From Daldinia sp. FL1419 (Eukaryota; Ascomycota; Sordariomycetes; Xylariales; Hypoxylaceae): 64,000 nucleotides of DNA. The position numbers and the translations under genes were made by a program. The notes under the pieces are model-generated. The model saw only the letters and a list, made by a program, of their open reading frames with translations, was not told the origin of the DNA and made no database searches. The DNA is taken from positions 62,001 to 126,000 of the forward strand of contig MU623438.1 in NCBI GenBank assembly GCA_025201765.1, in the 5' to 3' direction. Each line of letters starts with the position of its first letter. Position 1 is the stretch's first letter. This document shows positions 47,501-59,207 of this stretch, piece after piece.

Positions 47501-48688
47501 CTGTAAACTCTGTCCTGGCTGTCTCTTTTCTGGAAGCCGTTCCCGGATATGATGATCTGCTTGATACCACGTTTACTTCCAATCATGTTAATCTCGTCCA
47601 CCCACTGCGTTGCAACAATGGTATTCGGCGTTATGATTAGCATGGGTCGATATCGTTCCTTGCCGTTTTCCTTTGGCACATTCAGCCTTTGACTTGCTAA
47701 AATATCTAGGGCAGCGATAGTCGTTAAAGTCTTTCCAAGACCCATCGAATCCGCCAGGATTCCGCCGCGGTATTTGGGGCCGCGTAGCTTCTGTCTGTTT
47801 GCCTTTTCGATCGCCGTTTCGGGAACTTGGACGTATTTTAACTTGACTGGATCCCAAAGATCTTTACGCTTGATCTTTAGTCGCTGGAGATCTCCTATAA
47901 ATCTCGACAATATCCAAACGATTGCCGTGATCTGGTTATCTAGAAAGCCTCTACGGCCCTCCCGACCGTCTAGTCTAGGGAATAGAGGTGACCGCCATAT
48001 TGACAACTTGTTCCGGCCGTACTCGCCACACCTTTCCATCTGCAAGTACATGGCACACGCTTCGATTGGAGGCCCAAGGCTATTAGGAGAAGCCGCAACT
48101 ATACACTGCGCTATCGTCCCAATATCCTCGACAACCTCACCATCGGTCTCTTTGCGGCAGTTTGGGCTCTAAATATCGATTAGCTATTGTCAATTTGGGA
48201 GATCCGTCTTGCATAGGAGCACTTGCCTCGACGTCGATTTCGCATTGACTTTCAGTGTTGACAGTCTCAGTAACTTTCTTGAGGACCTGTCGCTTTCCCA
48301 TGCTCATTTTGATAGACTGGCCCTGCATAATCTCTCCAGTCACTTGAAACTGGGTGTCCGGCGAGTACTCACGTAGGGCCTCCGAAATTGCCCAGCCCGC
48401 GAAATTTTGATTATCTAGTATTCGGTCTGGGTGTGGCAAGTGTTCGGCGTAGAACGCCTCGAGTTCTATTATCAGAATGTCAGAAACTTCCTTGTTGCAT
48501 CTTGAAGGCCACGAACACTTACTTTCCTTTTTGAAAATAACATAAGGGTCTAGCCTCCCATGGGATAATGGTTTATCGTGCATCCGCTTGAGGTTTCGCT
48601 TGATGAGTTTTCTCCAAGTATGTGAAGAACATACGTCAATCCGGCGCGACCCTGAGGTAGGCCCTCTCGGGTCATCTTCGTGAGACAT
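44528..48688 (-). CDS. SNF2-family DNA-dependent ATPase with SUMO-motif tail
   Basis: Four exons, 48688-48227, 48168-46830, 46701-45953 and 45901-44528, give 1,307 residues. Helicase motifs are clear: Walker A DSMGLGKT (near residue 296), a Walker B written DEAY (455-458) where DEAH/DEXH is usual, motif III LLLTATP, motif V-like YTVGFAGSNLHKNC, and motif VI QAVHRVIRVGQ, formed only when a 51-nt in-frame intron (45952-45902) is removed. Intron 1 appears to be GC-AG (GCAAGT). Intron 2 (128 nt, GTGAGT..GCTAAC..TATAG) restores the S-L-E-G-L-L-P-F-V segment. The C-terminal 370 residues are acidic and disordered. They hold psi-K-x-E motifs (K942, K1229, K1251, K1273) and SIM-like IDLT, IVDLT and VVIEDSEDD. 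Such ATPases remodel chromatin or strip proteins from DNA; the specific role here is unknown. Confidence 0.83.
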
Positions 48689-50515
48689 GATCACGAATTA
48701 TGGGGATGATAGAGGGCGGAAGATACACGGCAACGCTTCGCTACTATAACAGTATGGGGCTAGGTTACCTATGATACGACTGAGATTGGTGGATTTGGTT
48801 AATATGGTGTGATGAATAAGGCAGGACCGTCGCAGTGCTAAGATAGATTTCCTATGATAAAATTATAGGATGTTGTAAATTATCACCCTTAGATGGTTAT
48901 GCCGCTAATATGGCCCACGCAACCGCCGGAAAGATGCCCTTGAGTGAGGAGATTGGTAAAATCAGACTGGGTGATTAGATATGATTTATCAACGGATTGT
49001 ATAAAACTGCCAATGAAACATGTGCAATCTGATAGTTAGTATATGAGGCTTCATCGGCAAATACGAATATCAGGAATGAATAACGACGATAGATACGAGA
49101 GTAATTTGAAAGAGGCAAACACTAATCACTTGATTCTTGCAATCAAATTACCTTAAAAGACCTCACCAAGTCTGCTGCTCGTAGCTCCCTAGGCCGGAGA
49201 AGCAGGTTGAAATGCTTAAAGTAGCACAAGGAAGGGGATAGTTAACGATCGCAAGTTGTAGTTGGGGTTGGCTAAGGTGAAGTAATAATAGGATAGGATA
49301 TTAGTTCCTTGTGATATCCGGGCCCTGACAGGCGAGAGACTGGCGGTGATCCAAATAGTGCAGGTAGGTGATTCGTAAACAAGGGGGAGAAAGGGTAGGA
49401 GGGTATGAGGATATGGGTGATGTTGTTGTAGAGTTGAAAAAGGACGCTAGAAGTTGGGAAGGAAGTGTACTCACTGTTTAAATGGGTAAGTAGGAGGTAA
49501 GTAGGAGGTAAGTAGAGAGAGCTGGGTGCTGAACTGGCTCCTGCCCTAATAGTCTAAGGCATATGAAAATAAATGGTAATAGTAATGAAAGTTATCGATA
49601 TACGCGTCGAGGCGAGGAAAGGAAATAGGGTTTAAGATGTTTAGCTTAAGAACTCGAGAAGAACGAAAGACGACCTAGATCATGTTAAGAAGTTAGATAG
49701 AGTGGTAAGTGGATAAGTAGGTTAGTAGGTTATTAGATCAGTAGGTGGTGTGGATGATTCCCTCTCTTATAAGTAATAATGGAGAGTAGCTTGAACTGTG
49801 AAGGAAGGCGTGGATGAGGCACCAGGACGGCAACGACGATGATACCGGGGTAAAATTCGAATCCGTGAAGGCGTTGCAGGAGCTCTTCACTTATAGTGCC
49901 TATGTTCAAATATATTCGTTGGTATCAAGATTCCCTTGGAAGATTCCACTCGTGGTTACGGGTAATTACCTAGGTACCTAACCACCTAATTTGCTAGAAG
50001 AAGAAAAGCCAAACACTTATTTATGACTAACGATTGCTGTAGGGAGGGCTGCTGTTTTATCAGGTCTGTGTTGTACGTCTCGGATTGCTTATGAGCCCTT
50101 CGTCGATTATAAACGTGCAGGAACCAGACCGCAATTACCGTCCGGAATGCTCGTGCTGCTATATGTATTAATATGGCATTAAGGGGGGGGGGGGGGGGGG
50201 GTAAGTGTATGCGGCGTGATCTAGGCCTTAGCACTCTTGGTCCTGTTCATAATATACCTAACCTAGCTTACTATCATGTTAAAACCCATCACTCAAGAAT
50301 ATCATGACAAGTCCGAGCTCATGCGTTTGCTATGCGCTAAAGTAATATATTGACATATACCCAGAGTCTTATGCTTACGCCCCTCTGCCGAGTATGGTTT
50401 GCCCAGGAAGTATATACGCGACTTTCACGGATTAAAAAAATGTTGCAAAACGACGACGCTACCACCCATTCATGCACGCTACCTCTATATATCCAAAAAC
50501 CCCGTTCTAACAGCC
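48689..50515. other. 1.8-kb intergenic region
   Basis: This is the upstream region of the SNF2 gene and the 3' flank of the MFS gene. Only short frames occur. Purine-rich GTAAGTAGGAGG repeats lie near 49.48-49.52 kb and a 19-G homopolymer at 50183-50201. No gene is seen. Confidence 0.55.
50183..50201 (+). repeat. homopolymer of 19 G
   Basis: An uninterrupted run of about nineteen G lies in non-coding DNA. Such runs are hard to sequence, so the exact length is uncertain. Confidence 0.85.
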
Positions 50516-52699
50516 CTAGACCTTGAACCTGAATCCGTGCTGTGCCGCTGCTCCCGGAAGCGCGTTGATGGCGCCTTTGACGTAGATGCCTTGGTCCAGC
50601 TTCTTGTTTAACCGGACGAGCATGATACGCAGGATTGTAGCCGAGACCATGGATAGGAAGATGGTGCCACAGTTGACCGACATGGCAATAACGTATCGAG
50701 GCGCCATCCTGTCTTCGTACATGTACGAGGCGTAGATACTCGAGGAGTTGGAAACGGCGTTGATGAAAGCGAGTGCTGCGGCACGCTTGGCAGGCGGTCG
50801 GGGGAGCGTGTTGCTAATCCAGGCAAGAGCCACAACGAAGGCACAATAGACTCCCGGAACCTTGTTTACTGTCAGAGTAGATATAAAAGGGGTACGGGGC
50901 CGAAGTTAACTTACCATAAGCATCATGGCCACATATCGGGGTGCCAGACTAGTCGTTGCTGCCGCAAGGATGAATGCCGCCATGGCAACGGTAAGCGGTA
51001 ACATGATATGCCAGTAACGCTCCCCAGTCCTATCCGCATGCCACGCATTGATAAAGGTCGTTATGACGGTGAGAACATACGGCGGGCATGTTAGGAGAAG
51101 TGTGATCACGTTACTGTAACCAAGGGTCTTGACCACAGCCGGGAAGAAGTTCGTAACAGAGCCGCTCGCAACAATGCCGAAAAGTAGAAGCAACTGTACT
51201 TGGTTAGCCAATCGAGCACGCATAAAGCCTTTGACCAAAACTGACCAAGATCCAGGTTTTCACGTCTGCAAAGGCTAACCTAGCACCTGTCCATAGAGAT
51301 TGATGTTCGCTGTCGATCCAGTCATCCTCGCCAATATCTTCTTCCAAGCGCCAAACAGCGAGGGCTCTCTCCTCTTCGCTCAGCCACGACGTTGTACGGG
51401 GGAAGTTTGGAAGGATCCAAAAGGCGACAAACGAGATACCGACGGTAATGACACCCTCTATAACGAATAGCCATTGCCAAGCACCTAATCCCCTTGCGCC
51501 GTTCATGTTCTCCGTTATTCCCGCTGAGATCAGCCCGGAAAATGCGCCCGAGATCAGCGCTCCCGAATAAAGAAGCGCTGTGCGGAGTCCTAGTTCTTTA
51601 CGAGTATCTAGTACATGTTAGTGGAATCCTATGGTCTAAATTGTTACTCTCGCGGTGTTGAAAATGTTATGTATCGGGGGGCTATAATGGGCATCGTTAG
51701 ACGTACTACAAATGAATTAGCGACGCTGTACAAAGCAAAGCGAGACCGAATAATCAAACATACCACCAACAACTCAAGTAATAGAGACATCCGGGCTAGA
51801 AAACTGTTAGATGAAGTCTGAAACACGAATAAGAGCCAAATACTGACGAAATAAGCCGCCTCGATGAAACCTAGGAAGAAACGGACGGCGATAAGCCCAC
51901 CAAAGTTGGTCACGGCCGCCGTGGAGGCTGAGATAACACCCCATATCATCATCTGTTATGATCGGTTAGTTTGCAAGCCCATTTACCACTGGTGCGTCGA
52001 ATTCGACCCGGGACATACGCATCCTGGGAGGTAGATAGCCGGCTTGCCAATCTTGTTCAAGAAAAGGTTCGATGGAATTTGCATGAGAAGGTAACTGAAG
52101 GCACAGCATTATTAATCTCTATTCTGTCTCATTTCTCGTGTAGAAATCGTATACTAACCCGACGAATAGGATACTGACGGCAGTCTATGAATACGGTCAG
52201 TTTTATTGTATGTATAATGGATGGAAAATTGCGCACCTGGAACTCGCTGGCATTTGGATCTAGGTTCAAATCTTCGGGTAATCCCGCGAGCTTTGCGGCA
52301 GCGATATTATTCCTACATCACATTAACATTTACGAGAGAGAACTTAGAGATATGGGATCCTAACCGATCGATATAATTCAAGATATCTAAAATAGACTGA
52401 GAGTTAGTATGAATGGTGATCAAATAAACTACGAGGGTAGACGAACACATGAGAATAATCATCGGAAGCAATCTCCAATCAATTTTCCTCCTCAACCGCG
52501 TTTCGAGCTCAAGGCGCTGTTCGGGCGTTAATCTCGCTAGGATCTCGGGCATCCTCAACCCCCTCATGTTAGCTTGGGTTAAGTTTGCGACGTCAGGTAT
52601 GCCCTGAACGGTAGCTTTCTCGCCATCTTTGCCGATGGCAGTCTCCTCGGTCGAGACCGTCCTTTCGGGGTCGCTCTTCTCGCTCAGTGTACTCGCCAT
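50516..52699 (-). CDS. MFS transporter, Dal5/allantoate-permease-like (anion:cation symporter)
   Basis: I read ten exons: 52699-52447, 52386-52365, 52312-52237, 52184-52159, 52094-52019, 51952-51848, 51795-about 51771, 51607-51246, 51193-50915 and 50860-50516, for about 522-524 residues. The family order is clear. RRKIDWRLLPMIILMYILNYIDRNNIAAAKLAGL gives TM1, then a VGYLLMQIPSNLFLNKIG loop, RFFLGFIEAAYFPGCLYYLS, GAWQWLFVIEGVITV, a central acidic loop, and WHADRTGERYWH. The second half also has about six hydrophobic segments. Dal5-type carriers import small organic anions, vitamins or peptides; the substrate is not predictable. Exon 2 is only 22 nt. Intron 1 is 60 nt, in frame and without a stop. 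The exon 7/8 junction does not keep frame with its best donor (GTATGT at 51763), so the gene may be damaged there. Confidence 0.8.
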
Positions 52700-53897
52700 G
52701 TTAGCCCAACCCCGTCGGTAGGAATGTCTTGGAATCGTCAGGTATATTTTGACTTTGGAATGTCGGAGAGCTTAGGTTAGAGTATAGGTATTAAGAGCAG
52801 ATACCTTGGATTTTATTGCGCATGTATTGATCGATCAAGACAGGGTTAAAGGACGGTCCGATAGCTAAGTTCGGTTTGATAAATCTGCATTATAGGATCG
52901 ATGCGACGCTGCACATCAACCGTCACTTACGGCTTACCTACATACAGATTTCCTTTTATACCTTGTGCTTAAAGCAAAGGTTGCCTCCGCGCTCGTTACC
53001 CCGTCAAACCCCATCTAACCCCCGTTGTTCAACCCACTCCCCCCCTTCTAGATCGGCAACTCCTCCGCATTGGGGGTAATCTCTAACCGAGAGAAATCAC
53101 TTGACCAGGAGGCCAAAGGACCAGGTTGTCGGTGACAACGTGCCATGGCAATACCATGACAAGCCATAACAAGGAGGACAATACGGGGACTTTGCACAGT
53201 CTTGGACGAATAGGGTCGTATTGATGATGTTATTGGTTGCGGTTGAAGAGAAAGCCCCTGCTTAGCTTTATTAGTGCCCCATGGGAATTCCGCTACCAAA
53301 AGCCGGAGTTGCGGGGTTAGCGGCCGTCCTGTCAGCTAAGACACGCTCTTCCAAGCCCGGAGATATCTCCAACCAAGGTTATTTTCCTCACTACACCACA
53401 AGAGTCAATGTCCACCTCCTTAGGACTATCAACTATCCTCTAATTGGAATGTTTGGGGTACACATCTTGACGTATGCCAAAATAGCCAGAGCGTATAAAG
53501 GTAACCATCCAGGGGGTCAATAAGCGAAGTAACCGCGTCGCGTGAAATTTAAGAGCCGAGGTTTCGGTACCGATTAATCCGACGAGGGCTTGCGACGAGC
53601 TGTTTATAACCTATCCTATCACGAAGTTCCCTCAGTTAAGCTTCGCCTAACACATTTTATATAAGGGCTCAATAATATGAACTTCAACATCGTCATGAAA
53701 ATCGGGGTCTTTCCATTGTAATCGACTGTTTCTAACGAACGGGCTAGCCTGCGTTCTCGATGGGAAGAGGGCTAAAAGAAAAAAAAAAACATTAGCTTGC
53801 CTCTATAAACGACTAATAAGTTCATGCAATCATTCTATAAATAACAAAATTAGGGTATCATATACAACGAACCTACCTGACCGTGGCCGTAATATTT
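52700..53897. other. 1.2-kb intergenic region
   Basis: This is the upstream region of the MFS gene and the 3' flank of the DUF3431 gene. An 80-codon plus-strand frame at 53281-53523 starts with ATG but has no recognisable features. Nothing else is seen. Confidence 0.5.
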
Positions 53898-55016
53898 TCA
53901 CCAAGAATCCGAGAGTAGCTGTATCCGTGCTGCTTCACTCTTCCCTCTCTGGAGTGCACTGCTGAGTTCTATCGCCATGATGGCATCGATTTCCCCCAAC
54001 CGTTTCTTATTCTTCATACCATTAAACAGATCCACTATCTTGCCGAAAAACCCATTCTTGTTTTCCAACTCTTTCCTCTCCTCCTCTAATTTGCTGAGTA
54101 GCTTTCGGCTTTCCAAGTCGTAACAGATATGGTACATCCTGCAGTACGATTTCCATTCGATCGGGCAATCCACCGCTTGGCCCTTGAAAAGCCACTGCCA
54201 AAAGTGCTCCCATACTCTCCCCGAGAGAAAGTCTTCCAAATCGGTCTGCATCAACCAAGTTACACTTCTTTCGTATTGGGACTTCGGGTGCCTCCTTACG
54301 GCATCCCTTGTAACCGCAAACTGCGAACAACATGGCCCTGCTAGAATTTCGGGAACGTCGTCCGTAGCGAAGTTTTCGATAAACGCTTGGCGCGTGAAGT
54401 GCTGTTCTTGCTTGACACCATCGTACTCAGTCTTGGTCGTATTGATCCAATCCGGACACGCATTGTCCCAAGACACGCGCAGATTGAAGTACTGCCTCTG
54501 CAAAACCTGGTTGAAATCTAGGTGCGACAAGGCAAATACTAGGGACGAGTTCAATGTGCGCTCCATATGCCACGGTCTCTCATCGGCGTGGGTGAATATC
54601 GTTACGTCTGGCAGCTCATCGTAGTAGTCACGCATATAACTGAGGTAGATCATTGCCTCACGTCCCTTGTTTGGCACCGGAGGGTGGAACGGCGCCGTCA
54701 TGTCATCAGTAACATATCGAATTACGTTCATATTGGGTAATCTGATATCTTCGGTCCACGATATATCATCTTTCCGAAGAGTAGCCACCACCAGGTTGAT
54801 CGTGATATTGTTACTGTCATCGTAGGCGAAGGGTGACTCGGCTTGAGTTGTGCTGACACCGGGTGTCTTATTGGAATTTTGAATTGCGACTTGAGGACGA
54901 TGTACCGGCCAAAAATTCCTGAATAGAAGGAATGAAGTTATAATTAGGACCGCTGGAAATGCGAACTTCCAGCAGAGGGGCAACGTGAGGTTGCAGGGAC
55001 CCTTTGAAAACTTCAT
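53898..55016 (-). CDS. DUF3431 family type II membrane protein (glycosyltransferase-like)
   Basis: A single exon encodes 372 residues from the ATG at 55016. A short N-terminal tail is followed by one hydrophobic segment (about residues 18-36, FAFPAVLIITSFLLF), so it is a likely type II or signal-anchored secretory-pathway protein. The lumenal domain carries the DUF3431 pattern: INLVVATLRKDDISW, VIRYVTDD, the NKGREAMIYLSYMRDYYDELPDVTIFTHAD segment, CPDW, EILAGPCCSQFAVTRDAVRRHP and the TDLEDFLSGRVWEHFWQWLF...VDCP stretch. Potential N-glycosylation sites are visible (NITI, NSSL, NTTK). The C-terminal 70 residues are charged and helix-like. The family occurs widely in fungi; its enzymatic activity is not established as far as I know. 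Alone on its strand block, with no cluster. Confidence 0.88.
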   Translation of the reverse strand: MKFSKGPCNLTLPLCWKFAFPAVLIITSFLLFRNFWPVHRPQVAIQNSNKTPGVSTTQAESPFAYDDSNNITINLVVATLRKDDISWTEDIRLPNMNVIRYVTDDMTAPFHPPVPNKGREAMIYLSYMRDYYDELPDVTIFTHADERPWHMERTLNSSLVFALSHLDFNQVLQRQYFNLRVSWDNACPDWINTTKTEYDGVKQEQHFTRQAFIENFATDDVPEILAGPCCSQFAVTRDAVRRHPKSQYERSVTWLMQTDLEDFLSGRVWEHFWQWLFKGQAVDCPIEWKSYCRMYHICYDLESRKLLSKLEEERKELENKNGFFGKIVDLFNGMKNKKRLGEIDAIMAIELSSALQRGKSEAARIQLLSDSW

Positions 55017-57096
55017 TGGAACGACGATCGTGCGTCATCCCGTTTCGGCTTACTTTTCGATCCAATATTAAGCCAGGACGACCAACCCAACCTTTTTACC
55101 GCAAAGAATCGTAATCATAAACTAATATGAAAGAGAGTGGCCGAAGAGATAGGGAAGTAATGGGATAAAAAAGGGAACGGAATAATATCAAATCGAGCTT
55201 GTATTAGGTTATGAAGGTTGTATGGGTTGAAGTGTGGCTAATAATTGTTACACCCCGGCCTAACTCTAGGTGGATAAAGAATAAAGAATAAAGAATAAAA
55301 GATTGAATATGACGAATCTGATGATTTGCAACGCAAGTTACCCAGGTAGATAGTTGTGCTGGTAATCACAAGTGAGAAGAAAAAGATTAAGCAAACAAGT
55401 TCCCAGGGTTATGGAAGCTAAGGTCAAGAGCCGCACTTTTGGTCACTGCATAGACGCATGGAACTTCCCTCTTTTCTTTTTCTTTTTTTTTTTTTGTTCT
55501 TATTGCTTTTAGGCCGTGGTCAGAACCTTCTATGCACATAAAATAACAGTATGTAGAAGGAACGCCCAACACACCCCAACCGCAAGCTGGCGTTTCCAAG
55601 GCTTTGACTTAGACGATCGTCTCCTTAACTTAAACTTTCCTCCCTAAAAGATTAGGCCTGCCTCTTTTATCCACTAATACTTCTTGCTACCCAGACACGA
55701 AACCAAACTAGCGGCTCTAGGCAACAGAATTCAGGCCAATCAACCGTAATAAATTTTTATGCTCCTCGAATTGTGCGTTACATGTATTCCCATACTGGAA
55801 TCTTACAAAGGGCAAATATGCAAGTTTCTAGTGTTGCCAGATGAATTTGAAGCGCCATATTTGGCAGCGGCCGCCAAATCCGTAAACTAAGTAGGTAATT
55901 ATCGAGGTCAATACTATGTATCTTGAGGTTCATAAATAACTTTACACCGCTCTGAACAATCTTCCCTATGTGGAGTGTCGAAAAGAAAGAAAAAAGGAAG
56001 CCACCTAATTTAAGCAGACTTGTTTTCAGACAACGGACTCACACTAAATGCTTTGAAGGGCAGCTTTACAATTCAAAGAGGGCAAAGCTAAGCGCGTTGC
56101 AGCGCGTGGCTTATTTCCAAATTAAGCATCAAGGCAGACTGCATATCATCCATCCTCCTTTCCTCTCTAGCGTATTCAAGTAGTCAAGTAGTGCGCCCGT
56201 TATTGGTGCGGTGAGACAAAATTGGCAACTGTGGAACAATAGAATATTGAGATTCGAGGGGGATCGTCATTTAAACAGGGGATGTCCGAATTCAAGGGTA
56301 CTAATTCAAGGGTACCTAGATAGATATATCCACAGAATCCACATAATCACTTTAAGTCACATATGCTTACCCGCAGCTATTACGAACCTCTCTGCCTTTT
56401 CTATTTTCTAATTGGTTCCCCTTTGACAAAGGTGGGACTATACCTTCAAGTCCAGCGTATCAGAATCTACAAACTTTTCGAACATTAACTAATAAAAACC
56501 AATACCAATAAGCCCAAAAAGGGCCCCCAAAAAAAGGCATGAACTTATGACATAGGCTACGCTTTAGTTGCAAAATTCGTCAGCTCCTCAAGCCGGTCCA
56601 CGACGTACTTCGTGTTCAAGCTGAATTATCCAGGAAATATTTAAAATTAAGACCTCGTTAGCTTAAGCATAGTTGGCATACTTTACAAAAGTGCCTCAAA
56701 TAGGTATTTCTAGACGGTCCAGAAGTTGTTCCCTACCTAGGTACTTAGGTTAATTCGATAGGTATCAGTTCGGCTATCGGAATTCTGCAAACATGATCTG
56801 ACGTCACAGGGATGTGAGGTTGCAAAGATGGCACCCCCTTTTTATTCCTTACGCCTCATTCATCTGAAAGGCAATCACAGTGGCAGAGTGGCTTTGAGTA
56901 GCAATCAACTGAGCAGGCCAAGTTTCATCTACCGGCCAAACAAAGTCGAGAGTGCTTATCAGGACAAAAATAAAGCTGAATAGATATTATTCGCCTCTCA
57001 TCTCCCGTTTCAGGCTTATTCTTGTCCTATTGGGAATCTGATCTCAGCCCTATTATGTATCTAAACGCATTCAAACAGCAGTCAGCCGAAAAAACC
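55017..57096. other. 2.1-kb intergenic region
   Basis: No gene is recognised. Short frames at 55.4 (minus), 55.97 and 56.2 kb (plus) lack protein-like features. It contains three AATAAAG direct repeats near 55.28 kb, a T-tract near 55.48 kb and a GGTA-type motif near 56.73-56.75 kb. It covers the upstream region of the DUF3431 gene and the 3' flank of the deaminase gene. Confidence 0.55.
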
Positions 57097-57724
57097 TCAG
57101 CTACGGTTAGTCCTTGTTTTGTTCCAATACGCATCACTCTCCTCCACCACTTCCTTACCCTCTTCTTCTAATGGTCCGATAACCTCGATTTCCTTCTGTG
57201 GACATCCCTTTAAAATATCACTGGCGTGCCAGCTCATAGTAAAATTCTCCTTATTGCCCGGACCGATCAATTCATATAATTGGTCGTTGCTAGCCGCAAA
57301 GATAATGCGGCCGATGTGTGCCCACTTTGATCCCACTTGTTAGCCGTACTAGTATATCAAGGCGTACAAGGTAGGGGGACGGTAAACGTACGTAAATGGT
57401 AGCAGTACACATTCCACACGGTTCCCACGTGCTAAAGAGAGTGCATTGCCACAAGAATTCCTTGGTATAATGCTTATATGCTAGCCTAGCGAGCTCGCTC
57501 TCGGCGTGGTTTACCTGGTCCACGGACTGATGGGTCAGTAGCACCGTGTCATTGTCCGGTCCTACCAATGCAGCAGCAAAAGGTCGCTTGCCAAATGTTA
57601 CAGCACGCCGCTGCACCGCCAATGCCGCTCGGATGCCAGCTGAGATCTGGGCTGGCGTCATTGGCTTGCGCGCTGGGAATAAGGTTGGGACCAACGCGGT
57701 CTCCGTGCCGCGTTCCGTTTCCAT
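57097..57724 (-). CDS. zinc-dependent CMP/dCMP-type deaminase (nucleobase or nucleoside deaminase)
   Basis: Two exons, 57724-57392 and 57324-57097, encode 186 residues. The 67-nt intron has GTACGT, a GGCTAACA branch site and an AAAG acceptor. The frame is kept as CTATIY|WAHIGRIIFAAS. The zinc site of the cytidine-deaminase superfamily is complete: H73-A-E75 (NHAESELARLA), with E75 the proton shuttle, and P-C103-G-M-C106. The fold's first strand, RPFAAALVGPDNDTVLLT, precedes it. Length and the EPCGMC motif fit the cytosine/guanine/tRNA-adenosine deaminase branch rather than short cytidine deaminases; the substrate cannot be fixed. The last part (about 60 residues, ending in an acidic helix) is more variable. 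Downstream of the HAD gene on the same strand. Confidence 0.85.
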
Positions 57725-58233
57725 TACTAATAATTACTTATCCAATGGATATCGTTTTCGAAAATAATCAATGAACGCCCCCAAGTTCCTTCAAAATCAC
57801 AATTTGATGGCTTATAGCAGATTCCGTCAATGGGCATAGACCAGGTAGCAATGTCAGCTCAGAGAGTAGTATTAACTTGATGCCAACCCGAGTAAATAAA
57901 TATGATAATACTACTTTGGTTTGGGGAACACAACGGCGATGGCCGTTGATAAGAACCCCGCCACGGATCTTCTCCGGTATTGCTCACAATATCGAAGATT
58001 ATTGACTTCAGTTTCACGTCACAATGTCCTATTCGCATTAATACTTTATTAAATATACATGTTCAATTATCGGGTGCCTGAAAGAATAGTATGATATGGG
58101 CTCAGCTTATCGCACGGGAGAGATATTCTCCACGACTATCAAAAGCAACAAATTAATCGCAGCTCTATACCGGGTCCTATTTGCCGCATAACGTTGTGCT
58201 TGGGTAAATATAAAAGCTGTTAGACAAATAGAT
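57725..58233. other. intergenic spacer between two minus-strand genes
   Basis: About 510 bases separate the deaminase start from the HAD hydrolase stop. It should contain the deaminase promoter. No gene or clear element is seen. Confidence 0.5.
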
Positions 58234-59207
58234 CTATAATTTGGCATTCACGTCGTTGGTCTTCGGCTGGATAGGTATCCTAGGGTGGTCGCCAGCTAAC
58301 TTGAGACCTGTGATAGCCTCTAGCTCATCGACCGCTTCAAATGCCTTTCCCAGGGGCACTTTTATAGTTCGGAAGCCCAAGGTTTTAGCTGCTTTTAGAT
58401 TCTCCCCAATGTCATCTAGGAAGACAATATCGTCTGGTCTCACCCCATCATTCCAACCTAATGATCGACCCCTTTTCTCATCAGCATGCGATCTGGCATA
58501 TTTATCTACCTCGTCCAACGCATGCTGATAAATCTTAGGGTCTGGTTTTCGTAACCCTACATGTGCAGATGACACGAAAACATCAAAGAGGCTCCGAAGA
58601 GGGTCGGCGAAGAAATCTTCCCTGTGGAGCGCGTGACCAGGCGGGAAGATGATAGTATTACTAAGTGCGGCGAGAATAAATTTCCCACTGGCCTTCAGAT
58701 TCTTGAGCGCCGGATACATCCACGGATCCGGACCTGTCGAAGATGTCATCATATCATTAAACAGCCAGCGTCCGTCAAGTTTAGGCACCGGGGGAATTTC
58801 TTTGGGAAGATTCGGGTTCTTCGATTGCTGGACCTTGTAGAATTCAGCCCATCTCGTAGGATCGTGAAGGTCTTTATTGAAGCCAACGTAAAATTCATCG
58901 TCTAGGATAATTTCCCCTCTTTCTAGCCTGTGCCAGAAACCGTTAGGTGCGGTTCTCGATATCGAGTGGTTGATCCATCCAGGCGGAATTCCTAAGCTCA
59001 GTTCATAGTCTAATATAGACTGAAAAGGTGAAATGACCTGTATTCGTATTAGCAGCACTTCCCATCAATATACACTAAGTGTACCAAGATAGATGGGGAA
59101 GAGTAATCGAAGTAGCTTTGGGTTGTCAGGATGTGGAGGTAGTCATGACTTACACAGACTCCTCCAATATCGAATAAAAGCACTTTTGGTTGTTTATGGG
59201 CCACCAT
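58234..59207 (-). CDS. HAD-superfamily hydrolase (epoxide-hydrolase N-domain / phosphatase-like)
   Basis: Two exons, 59207-59154 and 59037-58234, encode 285 residues. The 116-nt intron has GTAAGT, a TGCTAATACG branch and an ATACAG acceptor. It falls directly after motif I, giving VLLFDIGGVC|VISPFQSILDYE. HAD motifs are present: nucleophile Asp13 in FDIGGV, motif II AALSNT, motif III lysine in GLRKPDPKIY, and motif IV VFLDDIGENL. The second Asp of the common DxD is Gly here, as in several YihX/epoxide-hydrolase-N-like members. A helical cap lies between motifs I and II (LERGEIILDDEFY). It probably hydrolyses a small phosphorylated or halogenated metabolite; the substrate is unknown. It is divergent from rpl5. 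Confidence 0.85.

Noticed and set aside
53281..53523. 80-codon plus-strand frame between the MFS and DUF3431 genes
   Set aside because: No recognisable feature and no supporting exons; length is within chance expectation.
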